Shown here piece after piece: positions 21,126-28,590 of a stretch of 64,000 bases of DNA. Numbering within the stretch: the first letter of the stretch is position 1; each line of letters opens with the position of its first letter. The position numbers were made by a program, and so were the translations under genes. Location: positions 1,426,001 through 1,490,000 of the forward strand of contig NZ_CP119127.1 of NCBI RefSeq assembly GCF_030128825.1, read 5' to 3'. The notes under the pieces were generated by a model. That model was not told the DNA's origin. It worked only from the letters and a program-made list of their open reading frames with translations, and did no database searches. The DNA comes from Sphingobium sp. WTD-1 (lineage in GTDB: Bacteria; Pseudomonadota; Alphaproteobacteria; Sphingomonadales; Sphingomonadaceae).

Positions 21126-21872
21126 CTATTTCCCGACCTTGATCTCGAACAGCTTGGGCCAGTTCTTGCCGGTGATGAAGACGCGGTCGTTCTTGGCGTC
21201 ATAGGCGATGCCGTTGGCGACGGCTTCGCTGTCGGTGACGCCGGCCTGCTTGCGCAGCGGGGCGACGTCGATCCAGTCGATCACGCCGCCGCTGCGCGGG
21301 TCGATCCGGGCGATCTTCGTGTCGTACCAGACATTGGCCCAGATCTCGCCCCTGACCCATTCCAGCTCGTTCAGCCGATCGACCGCGCGGCCGTTCCAGG
21401 TGACGGTGATGCGGCGCTGTTCGCCCAGCGTCTCGGGATCGAGGAAGCGCAGTTGCGCGCTGCCGTCGCTCATGATGATCGACCGGCCATCCTGGGTCAG
21501 GCCCCAGCCTTCGCCTTCATAGCGGAAGGTGGAGAGGGGCGAGAAATCGTCCAGTTTCCAGACGAAGCCCTGGCGGTGGCGCCAGGTCAGGCTGACCAGC
21601 TTGCCGCCCCAGTTGACGATGCCCTCGCCGAAATAGGGCTGCTCGACCACGCGGCGCTGCTCGACCTTGCCGGTCTTGAGCGTGACCTTGCGAATTTCCG
21701 ACTGGCCTCCCAGGCCGGTGCTCTCATAGAGCGCGCCGTCGAGGTAGAAGAGGCCCTCGGTAAAGGCCGCCGGATCATGCGGATAGGCCTTGACGAGTGT
21801 CCAGGGCGTTTCCGCCCGAGCCGGCATGGTCAGGGTGAGGGCGCAGGCGAGCGCCAGCAGCCAAGCCCTCAT
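21126..21872 (-). CDS. Glutaminyl-peptide cyclotransferase (plant/bacterial type)
   Basis: A 248-residue exported protein. A cleavable signal peptide (MRAWLLALACALTLTMPARA) precedes a five-bladed beta-propeller of the papaya-type glutaminyl cyclase family, which cyclises N-terminal Gln to pyroglutamate. Diagnostic segments are FTEGLFYLDGALYESTG, YEGEGWGLTQDG, LNELEWVRGEIWANVW, ANGIAYDAKNDRVFITGKNW. It is coupled to the upstream ygfZ gene by ATGA and probably works on periplasmic proteins. Confidence 0.93.
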   Translation of the reverse strand: MRAWLLALACALTLTMPARAETPWTLVKAYPHDPAAFTEGLFYLDGALYESTGLGGQSEIRKVTLKTGKVEQRRVVEQPYFGEGIVNWGGKLVSLTWRHRQGFVWKLDDFSPLSTFRYEGEGWGLTQDGRSIIMSDGSAQLRFLDPETLGEQRRITVTWNGRAVDRLNELEWVRGEIWANVWYDTKIARIDPRSGGVIDWIDVAPLRKQAGVTDSEAVANGIAYDAKNDRVFITGKNWPKLFEIKVGK

Positions 21873-22606
21873 TCGGCGGCCTGCGCGGCGATCGCGGTGG
21901 CGAGCCAGGCGGGCAGGGTGGCGGGGGCGATCGCCTCCACCCGTTGCAGTTCGATCGACAGGTTGAGGTCGCGCAGGGCGGCGCGCTGGCGCTTCTCGTC
22001 GGCCTGCTCCAGCGGCACCGCGACCAGCCGCCGGTTCACCTTGTTGCGATAATGCATGCGCGCGGTATTTTCCTGGCCGACATAGCAGCCCTTGTCATAA
22101 TCGACGCCGTGCAGTTCCTCGGCATTGGTTTCCAGCCACAGCGTCTGGTCCTGCCCCAGTTCCGCCGCGCCTTCGAACACACCGAGCGACAGCCGATGCG
22201 CGCGGAACGCGGCGGAGGCGTCGCCATCGCTCGCCGGCGCCAGCCAGCGGGCGCCAAGCTCGGGCAGGCGCGGGTCGCGGGGTTTGTCGGCCGCATCGAT
22301 CGCCCAATGCACCGCCAGCGACTCGTCGCGGACGATCACCACCTTGCGCCGCAACCGGTAGAGGGTCAGCCGCTTGGCCAGCGCATCGGCTTGCGCCGCC
22401 TCGCAATCGATCAATATATCGCCGTCGTCGCCCCACAGGATGAAGTCGAACAGCGCCTTGCCCTGCGGCGTCAGCAGCGCGGTCCAGCGCGCTTCGCCGT
22501 CTTTCAGCGTCAGCACGTCGCGGGTCAGCAGCCCCTGCAGGAAGGGACGCGCCTCTTCGCCGGAAATGCGCAGCACCGCGCGGTCGGTAAGGGTGGTATC
22601 GGTCAT
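21869..22606 (-). CDS. ygfZ: Folate-binding protein YgfZ (IbaG57-type Fe-S cluster factor)
   Basis: A 245-residue GcvT-fold protein that uses tetrahydrofolate to support Fe-S cluster assembly or repair. The family signature K-GC-YxGQE is present at 172-179 (KGCYVGQE), including the conserved Cys174. The N-terminal half has FLQGLLTRDV and WTALLTPQGKALFDF. The reading frame continues far upstream over pyrC, but that extension is antisense shadow; the ATG at 22606 gives the family start. It is divergent from pyrC with a 69-bp gap. Confidence 0.93.
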   Translation of the reverse strand: MTDTTLTDRAVLRISGEEARPFLQGLLTRDVLTLKDGEARWTALLTPQGKALFDFILWGDDGDILIDCEAAQADALAKRLTLYRLRRKVVIVRDESLAVHWAIDAADKPRDPRLPELGARWLAPASDGDASAAFRAHRLSLGVFEGAAELGQDQTLWLETNAEELHGVDYDKGCYVGQENTARMHYRNKVNRRLVAVPLEQADEKRQRAALRDLNLSIELQRVEAIAPATLPAWLATAIAAQAAE

Positions 22607-22675
22607 CGGCTTTAGGTAGGACGGCGGCACGACTTCGCCAAGCCGTTCGCGCGAACAGCAGACAGGAATATCGCC

Positions 22676-24007
22676 ATGACCCAGACCTTCGACATGATCC
22701 TCAAGAACGGCACCGTCCATACGCCGGGCGGCGCGGAGCAGGTGGATGTGGGCGTGCGCGGCGGCAAGATCGTCGCCATCGGCACCGGCCTGGGCGATGC
22801 GGGCGAAGTGATCGACTGCACCGGCCTCGACGTGCTGCCCGGCTGCATCGACAGCCAGGTGCATTTCCGCGAGCCGGGGCTGGAATATAAGGAAGATCTG
22901 GAATCGGGCAGCCGCGCCGCGGTGCTGGGCGGCGTCACCGCCGTGTTCGAAATGCCCAACACCAATCCCAATACCGACACCGCCGAGCGGGTGCATGACA
23001 AGCTGAAGCGCGCCCATCATCGCATGTGGTGCGACCATGCCTTCTATGTCGGCGCGACGGCGGAAAATGCCGAGCAGTTGAAGGAACTGGAGCGGATCCC
23101 CGGCACCTCGGGCGTCAAGATCTTCATGGGCGCATCGACCGGCAGCCTGCTGGTGGACGATGACAATGCGCTGGCTCGCGTGCTGGCGTCGGGCACCCGC
23201 CGCGTCGCCATCCATGCCGAGGACGAGACGCGGATGAACGCGCGCAAGGATTACCGGGTCGAGGGCGATCCCTCGTCCCACCCCGTCTGGCGCGACGATG
23301 AAAGCGCGATGATCGCGACCAAGCGGATCATCGCGCTCGCCCGCAAGGCGCGTCGCCGCATCCACATCCTGCACGTCACCACCCCGGCGGAGCTGGAATA
23401 TATCGGCCAGAACAAGGATGTCGCGACCTGCGAAGTCACGCCGCAGCATCTGACCCTGGCCGGCGAGGACGCCTATCCGCGGCTGGGCACCTATGCCCAG
23501 ATGAACCCGCCGATCCGCAGCGCGGCGCATCGCGACGGCCTGTGGTTCTGGCTCAACCAGGGCGTGCCCGACGTGCTCGGCAGCGACCATGCGCCGCACA
23601 CGATCGAGGAAAAGGCGAAGACCTATCCCGCCTCGCCCAGCGGCATGCCGGGCGTGCAGACGCTGGTGCCGCTGCTGCTCAACCATGTCGCCGAAGGGCG
23701 GCTGACGCTGCGCCGCTTCATCGAACTGACCTCGTCGGGGCCGCAGCGCGTGTTCGGCCTGACCTGCAAGGGCCGCATCGCGCTCGGCTATGACGCCGAC
23801 TTCACCGTGGTCGACCTCAAGAAGAAATGGACCGTCGGCAAGGACTGGCTGGCCTCGCGCTGCGACTGGTCGCCGTTCGACGGCATGGACCTGACCGGCA
23901 AGGCGGTCGGCACCATCATCCGCGGCAACCGCGTGATGTGGGAAGACAGCCTGGCCAATCAGGCGGTCGGCGAGCCGGTCCGTTTCGAGGCGACCGAATT
24001 CAACTGA
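22676..24007 (+). CDS. pyrC: Dihydroorotase, class I (AllB-like amidohydrolase fold)
   Basis: A 443-residue cyclic amidohydrolase. DSQVHFREPGLEYKED is the dihydroorotase HxH metal motif with the FREPG signature. MPNTNPNT binds substrate, GVKIFMGAS carries the lysine position that is carboxylated in this superfamily, HILHVTTPAE gives metal histidines, and VLGSDHAPH contains the catalytic Asp. It closes N-carbamoyl-aspartate to dihydroorotate in pyrimidine synthesis. Allantoinase is the nearest alternative, but the DSQVHFREPG context favours dihydroorotase. It is not next to pyrB. Confidence 0.88.
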   Translation: MTQTFDMILKNGTVHTPGGAEQVDVGVRGGKIVAIGTGLGDAGEVIDCTGLDVLPGCIDSQVHFREPGLEYKEDLESGSRAAVLGGVTAVFEMPNTNPNTDTAERVHDKLKRAHHRMWCDHAFYVGATAENAEQLKELERIPGTSGVKIFMGASTGSLLVDDDNALARVLASGTRRVAIHAEDETRMNARKDYRVEGDPSSHPVWRDDESAMIATKRIIALARKARRRIHILHVTTPAELEYIGQNKDVATCEVTPQHLTLAGEDAYPRLGTYAQMNPPIRSAAHRDGLWFWLNQGVPDVLGSDHAPHTIEEKAKTYPASPSGMPGVQTLVPLLLNHVAEGRLTLRRFIELTSSGPQRVFGLTCKGRIALGYDADFTVVDLKKKWTVGKDWLASRCDWSPFDGMDLTGKAVGTIIRGNRVMWEDSLANQAVGEPVRFEATEFN

Positions 24008-24018
24008 TCGGGATCAGG

Positions 24019-24034
24019 CCGTCGCCACCGACGG
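24019..24034 (+). terminator. Weak hairpin after pyrC
   Basis: CCGTCG-CCAC-CGACGG starts 11 bp after the pyrC stop. It is followed by a second imperfect C-tract/G-tract stem at about 24042-24068. Neither has a U-run, so their role in termination is doubtful. Confidence 0.4.
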
Positions 24035-24085
24035 CTTGCAGCCCCCTCCCGCCTGCGAGAGGGGGGGGAGATAACGATCAAATAG

Positions 24086-24154
24086 CGTCATTGCGAGCGC
24101 AGCGAAGCAATCCATCCCGCGCCGGTGGATTGCTTCGCTACGCTAGCAATGACG
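24086..24154. repeat. REP-like palindromic repeat
   Basis: Two 29-bp arms beginning CGTCATTGCGAGCGCAGCG match in inverted orientation at 27 of 29 positions around an 11-bp loop. The CGTCATTGCGAGC...GAAGCAATCC core is a widespread interspersed repeat in proteobacterial intergenic DNA. It lies in the gap between pyrC and an orphan gene. Confidence 0.85.
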
Positions 24155-24237
24155 ATGTCGGATTTTTACGGCTAACGACCATTTGACGCCATTCTCTATC
24201 TGCCTCAGGATCGCCGAAACCAGACGTTGGGGCTAGA

Positions 24238-24603
24238 ATGCTTAAGAAGGACGACATTGAGCATCCCGTACCTTTGGAACGGCGTGCCGCCTTTCATGCT
24301 ATCGCTGACGCATTTGTTGCTGGAGATTTTGCTCTGCAAACCCATGTAATCGAAGGGGTTTCGCCAACTGAACAATCGACTGCTCAATTCATCGCGGACA
24401 GCATATCTGCTTACGGCGATCCCATCGCCCCTCTGAACCCAACGACATGGGATAGGGCGGTTTATCGTTGGATGGGCGGGTATTGGCAATTTCTCGTCGA
24501 TCTCACGACCGAAGCCGAAAATGTTAGCGACCTGACGGTTCACGCGATCTTACGGGATAGTGACAATGCGCGAATTGAGGTGCAGTCGGTGCATGTCCCT
24601 TAA
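24238..24603 (+). CDS. Hypothetical protein, 121 residues
   Basis: I do not recognise the family. It is a soluble acidic protein starting MLKKDDIEHPVPLERRAAF, with a central NPTTWDRAVYRWMGGYWQFLVDLTTEAE and a C-terminal beta-rich end (LTVHAILRDSDNARIEVQSVHVP) that looks like an intact domain boundary. Its G+C content and codon use are visibly lower than its neighbours, and it is flanked by REP-like and gene-free DNA, which suggests acquisition by transfer. The ribosome-binding site is weak. Confidence 0.6.
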   Translation: MLKKDDIEHPVPLERRAAFHAIADAFVAGDFALQTHVIEGVSPTEQSTAQFIADSISAYGDPIAPLNPTTWDRAVYRWMGGYWQFLVDLTTEAENVSDLTVHAILRDSDNARIEVQSVHVP

Positions 24604-25057
24604 GGGATAGGCCACGCCCGAAACCGGCCATTCCGCTCCCCACCCAATTCCGCCATCCCAGCGAAGACGGGGATCTCACTTCTTGTGATCTCTGCGAACG
24701 GCAGGGGATGTCATTGATGGGCACATGCCGCTAGCCGGCATGGCGCGATAGGGCGGCGCCCCCCTCAACACCCTCTGTCCTACAGCAGGTTGCCGATATA
24801 AACTTCCGGTCGGCTCCTTGAGATCGTCAACCCATTCTGTTTCCGCCGGTTTTTCCGGCCCGGCGCAAATTCCATATCGCGCACATGCGCAAACTTCCAA
24901 ATGTTTCGCAGCCAACGCTTTGAAAAGTCTGGCGGTGATCCGATCGAATCATCGCCAAAGGGCGCCAATTTTCATCCCTCTGGTCAAGTTTGCGCACGAT
25001 GAGGCTGCGCTTTTGCGCCCTTGACGTCGGGACGAAGCCGCCGGAGCGGCGCTGTTT
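24604..25057. other. Gene-poor region
   Basis: About 450 bp without a convincing gene. Near 24651-24678 there is half of a second interspersed-repeat type (CATCCCAGCGAAGACGGGGA). Short minus-strand frames between 24676 and 24968 show no family features and overlap each other. The composition is more A+T-rich than average, consistent with an old insertion or decayed gene. Confidence 0.5.
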
Positions 25058-25438
25058 TCAGCGGACCTTGAAGCTGTATGTGCCGCTGACCGGCTGATGA
25101 TCGTTGCCCATCACCGTCCATCGAAGATCATAGCTGCCGGTCGGCAGGGCGCGGGGCAGGGTGATGACCAGCCCCTTGCCATCGGCGGCCGCGGCGGTGG
25201 TGAAGCCCTTGATCGGCATCGGCGGATGATCGGCCATGCCCGGCATGCCGGTCATGGTGAGGGTGATGCTGCTATGATCGGCCTGCAGCGCCTCGGAAAA
25301 GCCCAGGGTCAGCCGGGTCGGCTTGGCGACGCTGGCATTGGCGGCGGGGCTGGCCGCAACGAGCTGCGGCCTGGCGAAGGCGCCGCCGGGCAGGGCGGTC
25401 AGCACAAGGGCAGTAGCGATCAGGGGCAGGCGAGGCAT
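25058..25438 (-). CDS. copC: CopC-domain copper resistance protein
   Basis: A 126-residue periplasmic cupredoxin-like protein with a signal peptide (about 1-22, ending GGAFA). The CopC fold is visible in LVAASPAANASVAKPTRLTLGFSEAL and QPVSGTYSFKV. The metal sites are atypical. The mature N-terminus would be Arg (RPQL) where CopC has His1, and the usual DGH is DHQ (113-115). In contrast there is a Met/His cluster at 62-74 (MTGMPGMADHPPM), suited to Cu(I). The ATG at 25438 follows CGGAGAC. It is divergent from the anti-sigma/sensor/sigma operon. Confidence 0.85.
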   Translation of the reverse strand: MPRLPLIATALVLTALPGGAFARPQLVAASPAANASVAKPTRLTLGFSEALQADHSSITLTMTGMPGMADHPPMPIKGFTTAAAADGKGLVITLPRALPTGSYDLRWTVMGNDHQPVSGTYSFKVR

Positions 25439-25473
25439 GGATGTCTCCGGAAAAATGCGCGTCTTGCAGGGGA

Positions 25474-25546
25474 ATACGCATTGTCCTGTCGCATCCCTCA
25501 CCCCTCACGCTATTTTGTGCGAGGGATGGGCCGGCCGGATGCGTAT
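25474..25546. promoter_or_regulatory. Face-to-face bipartite promoter/operator elements between copC and the ECF sigma operon
   Basis: The plus strand reads ATACGCAT (25474-25481), N10, CATCCCTC (25492-25499). The minus strand reads the identical ATACGCAT (25546-25539), N10, CATCCCTC (25528-25521). The two copies are exactly symmetric about 25510 and point toward each other. AATAC to CCCTC is separated by about 17 bp, the usual ECF -35/-10 spacing, so each copy could be a promoter read by the neighbouring ECF sigma factor, one for copC and one for the sigma operon. A dyad operator is the alternative. Confidence 0.6.
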
Positions 25547-25574
25547 CGTCAGGCAGGACATGAAGGACGGGACG

Positions 25575-25835
25575 ATGGACGATCTGGATGACATGCTGGC
25601 CGGGCTGCGCGATGCGCCGGCGACGGCACGCTTCGACGGGCTGGAGGCGGCGGTGATGCAGGGGCTGGACCGCCGCCGCGAACGCAGCGTCGCGCGGCGT
25701 AGCCTGATGCTGGCCGGGGTGATGGCGATCGGCATCGGCTGGATCGGCAGCACTGTGCCCGCGCAGCCGGCACAGGCGGCGCCCGCACTGATCGGCATGT
25801 CCGACTATGCGCCCTCGCGCCTGCTGGAGCGATAA
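25575..25835 (+). CDS. CnrY-like small membrane anti-sigma protein
   Basis: An 86-residue protein with a cytoplasmic N-terminus (MDDLDDMLAGLRDAPATARF...), a single transmembrane helix (about 42-60, SLMLAGVMAIGIGWIGSTV) and a short periplasmic tail. Size, topology and position directly before a CnrX-like sensor and an ECF sigma gene match CnrY/NccY, where the N-terminal helix binds and silences the sigma factor. Sequence similarity itself is weak, as usual for this family. An alternative ATG lies at 25560; AAGGA about 7 nt before 25575 favours the latter. Confidence 0.7.
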   Translation: MDDLDDMLAGLRDAPATARFDGLEAAVMQGLDRRRERSVARRSLMLAGVMAIGIGWIGSTVPAQPAQAAPALIGMSDYAPSRLLER

Positions 25836-25837
25836 GG

Positions 25838-26272
25838 ATGGGCAAACGTTACTGGCTGGTGGCGCTGGTCGCCTTTGCCGCGGCGCTGGCCGCCGTGCTG
25901 GTGGCGCGCACCTGGCTCGCGCCCGCGCCGCCGGTGGAGAATGAGGTCCATGCCCTGCTGCATGAGCGGCTGACCCTGGACGCCGGCCAGAAGCAGCGCA
26001 TCGCCGATCTGGAAGCCGCCTTCGCCCGGCGCAAGGCGGCGCTCGACGCGGAAATGCGCGCCGACAATCAGCGGCTGGCCGCGGCGATCGCCGCCGAACA
26101 TGGCTATGGCCCGCGCGTCGCCCAGGCAGTCGACCGGTCGCACCAGGCAATGGGCGAATTGCAGAAGGAAACATTGAAGCACATCTTCGCGATGCGCGGC
26201 GTGCTGCGCCCCGATCAGGCCGCGCTGTTCGACGCGGCGGTGGTCAAGGCGCTGACCCAGCCTGTCGGGTGA
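25838..26272 (+). CDS. CnrX-like periplasmic heavy-metal sensor
   Basis: A 144-residue membrane-anchored sensor: one N-terminal helix (about 6-23), then a periplasmic all-helical CnrX/Spy-type hairpin. The five metal ligands I recall for Cupriavidus CnrX (His42, His46, Glu63, His119, Met123) are all present with a constant offset of four: His38, His42, Glu59, His115, Met119. Metal binding in this family releases the sigma factor from the Y protein. It starts 2 bp after the Y-like gene and overlaps the sigma gene. The ligand set suggests Ni/Co-type coordination although the downstream targets are copper genes. Confidence 0.82.
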   Translation: MGKRYWLVALVAFAAALAAVLVARTWLAPAPPVENEVHALLHERLTLDAGQKQRIADLEAAFARRKAALDAEMRADNQRLAAAIAAEHGYGPRVAQAVDRSHQAMGELQKETLKHIFAMRGVLRPDQAALFDAAVVKALTQPVG

Positions 26273-26844
26273 TAGCCGACGATCCCGATGATGCCACGCT
26301 GGCGGCGCAGGCGCTGGCCGGGCGGCAGGCCGCCTATGGCGCGCTGATGCGGCGGCACCGCGATGCCGTCTATCGGCTGGCGCGCGGCCATGTCGGCGAT
26401 GCCGACGCGGCGATGGACATCGTGCAGGAAAGCTTCGTCGCCGCCTTTGCCTCGCTTGCCCGCTATGACGGGCGTCGGCCCTTTCGCGGCTGGATCGCGC
26501 GGATCACGATCAACAAATGCCATGACTGGGCCCGCCGTCGTGCCGTCCGCCGCTTCTTCAGCTTCGCCCGGCCGATCGAGGACGCCGCCCATGTCGCCGA
26601 CGTGGCGCCCGATCCCGAACAGGCGGCCCAGTCCCGCGCCGGCGTTGCCCGGATCGAGGCGGCGGTGGTGGCGCTGCCGGTGGCGCTGCGCGAGGTGGTT
26701 TTGCTGCGCGGGATCGAGGGCATGAGCCAGGCCGAGGTCGCGCAGATATTGGGCGTCACCGAAAAGGCGGTGGAAACCCGCCTCTACCGCGCCCGCCGGC
26801 AATTGCAGGAGATGTTGAGGGAAAGCGACGCGGCGCGCGTATAG
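26269..26844 (+). CDS. ECF-type RNA polymerase sigma factor (CnrH-like)
   Basis: A 191-residue ECF sigma factor. Region 2 includes AYGALMRRHRDAVYRLARGH, DADAAMDIVQESFVAAF and PFRGWIARITINKCHDWARR. Region 4 is VALREVVLLRGIEGMSQAEVAQILG followed by the recognition helix VTEKAVETRLYRARR. The start is GTG at 26269, overlapping the TGA of the sensor gene, so the two are coupled. It should transcribe its own operon including copAB and perhaps copC from the bipartite elements at 25474-25546. Confidence 0.9.
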   Translation: MIADDPDDATLAAQALAGRQAAYGALMRRHRDAVYRLARGHVGDADAAMDIVQESFVAAFASLARYDGRRPFRGWIARITINKCHDWARRRAVRRFFSFARPIEDAAHVADVAPDPEQAAQSRAGVARIEAAVVALPVALREVVLLRGIEGMSQAEVAQILGVTEKAVETRLYRARRQLQEMLRESDAARV

Positions 26845-26850
26845 AGCAGC

Positions 26851-28590
26851 ATGACCGATCTGCCGTCCCTCCCTCTCGACCGTCGCAGCCTGATCCGGGG
26901 CGGCGCCGCGCTTGCACTGGCGCAGGCCTTGCCCGGCTGGGCCGCCACCGGCACGCAGGACGCGGCGCAGGGCGCGCTGTCGGGCGAGACGATCGCGCTC
27001 AGCATCGGCGACGGGCATTTTGCGACCGGCGGCAGATCGGCCCATGCGATCAGCGTCAATGGCGGCACACCCGCGCCGCTCATCCGCCTGCGCGAAGGGC
27101 AGGATGTCAACATCGCCGTCACTAACCGGCTGAAGGAAGATAGCTCGATCCACTGGCACGGGCTGATCCTGCCCTTCCAGATGGATGGCGTGCCGGGCAT
27201 CAGCTTCCCCGGTATCATGCCGGGCGAAACCTTCACCTATCGCTTCCCGGTGCGGCAGGCGGGCACCTATTGGTATCATAGCCATTCGGGCATGCAGGAG
27301 GCGATGGGCCTTTACGGGCCGATCATCATCGATCCCGCCGGCGCCGATCCGGTGGCCTATGACCGGGAGCATGTGATCCTGCTCGCCGACTGGAGCCCGG
27401 TCCATCCGCACAGGCTGCTGCAAAGGCTCAAGCAGATGGGCGGCTATTACAACATGCAGCGCCAGACGCTGGCCGGGTTGCTGGCGGGAAAGGATCAGGC
27501 CCTCAAGGACCGGATCGACTGGGGCGCGATGCGCATGGACCCGACCGATATTTCCGACGTCACCGGCGCGACCTACAGCTATCTGGTGAACGGCATGGGC
27601 ACGGCCGAGAACTGGACCGGCCTGTTCGCGCCGGGCGAGCGGGTGCGGCTGCGCATCATCAACGCGTCGGCGATGACCAATTTCAATGTTCGCCTGCCCG
27701 GCCTGCCGATGACCGTCGTCCAGTGCGACGGGCAGGATGTCCAGCCGGTCGAGACCGACGAGTTCCAGATCGGCATTGCCGAAACCTATGACGTGATCGT
27801 CCAGCCCGGCGAGGCGAAGCCCTATGCCCTGATTGCCGAGGCGATCGATCGGTCGGGCCTGGTCCGCGCCACCTTGGCGCCGCAGCTCGGCATGGTCGCG
27901 CCGGTGCCGGATCGGCGCGCCCGGCCGCTGCTGGGCATGAAGGACATGGGCATGGACATGGGCGGCATGGACATGGGTCACGGTGGCGTGATCGACCTCA
28001 GCCAGCCGGCCAATGAAAGCATGTCCGGCCACGCCATGAAGATGCGCGACAAGTCGGTCGCGCCGGGCGTGAAAATGGGGCCGGGCGTCGCCACCCTGTC
28101 GCCGATGCCGGCCGATCGCACCGCCGACCGGCCGACGGGGCTGGAGCATGTCGACCATCGCGTGCTGACCTATGCCGATCTGCGGTCGCTGACACCGAAC
28201 ACGGACCTGCGCACGCCGACCCGATCGCTCGACATCCACCTGACCGCGAACATGGAACGATACATGTGGTCGTTCGATGGGGTGAAGCTGTCGGAAGGGG
28301 CGGAGCCGATCGCCTTCCGGCATATGGAGCGGGTGCGTGTGACCCTGATCAACGACACGATGATGCCGCATCCCATCCATCTGCACGGCCATTTCTTTGA
28401 ACTGGTGACCGGCGAGGCGGCGCATAATCCGCGCAAGCATACGGTGAATGTGCTGCCCGGCGGCAAGCTGAGTTTCGACCTTACCGCCGATGCGCTGGGC
28501 GACTGGGCGTTCCACTGTCACATGCTGATGCACATGCATGCCGGGATGATGCGGGTCGTGACGGTCCGCCACGGGGAGGACGCTGCATGA
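26851..28590 (+). CDS. copA: CopA-type multicopper oxidase (copper resistance protein A)
   Basis: A 579-residue periplasmic multicopper oxidase. Arg11-Arg12 in LDRRSLIRGG and the following hydrophobic stretch form a Tat signal. Copper motifs are HWHG (101-104), HSHSG (143-147), HPIHLHG (from 507) and HCHMLMHMHAGM (from 555), giving the type 1 and trinuclear sites. A Met-rich loop near 368-382 (KDMGMDMGGMDMGHGG) and a second at about 391-402 fit Cu(I) binding. It probably oxidises Cu(I) to less toxic Cu(II). It lies 6 bp after the sigma gene and overlaps copB by 4 bp. Confidence 0.95.
   Translation: MTDLPSLPLDRRSLIRGGAALALAQALPGWAATGTQDAAQGALSGETIALSIGDGHFATGGRSAHAISVNGGTPAPLIRLREGQDVNIAVTNRLKEDSSIHWHGLILPFQMDGVPGISFPGIMPGETFTYRFPVRQAGTYWYHSHSGMQEAMGLYGPIIIDPAGADPVAYDREHVILLADWSPVHPHRLLQRLKQMGGYYNMQRQTLAGLLAGKDQALKDRIDWGAMRMDPTDISDVTGATYSYLVNGMGTAENWTGLFAPGERVRLRIINASAMTNFNVRLPGLPMTVVQCDGQDVQPVETDEFQIGIAETYDVIVQPGEAKPYALIAEAIDRSGLVRATLAPQLGMVAPVPDRRARPLLGMKDMGMDMGGMDMGHGGVIDLSQPANESMSGHAMKMRDKSVAPGVKMGPGVATLSPMPADRTADRPTGLEHVDHRVLTYADLRSLTPNTDLRTPTRSLDIHLTANMERYMWSFDGVKLSEGAEPIAFRHMERVRVTLINDTMMPHPIHLHGHFFELVTGEAAHNPRKHTVNVLPGGKLSFDLTADALGDWAFHCHMLMHMHAGMMRVVTVRHGEDAA

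Noticed and set aside
21869..23686. In-frame upstream extension of ygfZ to 605 codons
   Set aside because: The extra sequence lies entirely opposite pyrC and has no homology features; the normal YgfZ start at 22606 fits.
24676..24968. Short minus-strand frames in the gene-poor region, such as one ending PEVYIGNLL
   Set aside because: No ribosome-binding site, no recognised motif and several overlapping alternatives. They could be remnants but I cannot support a gene.
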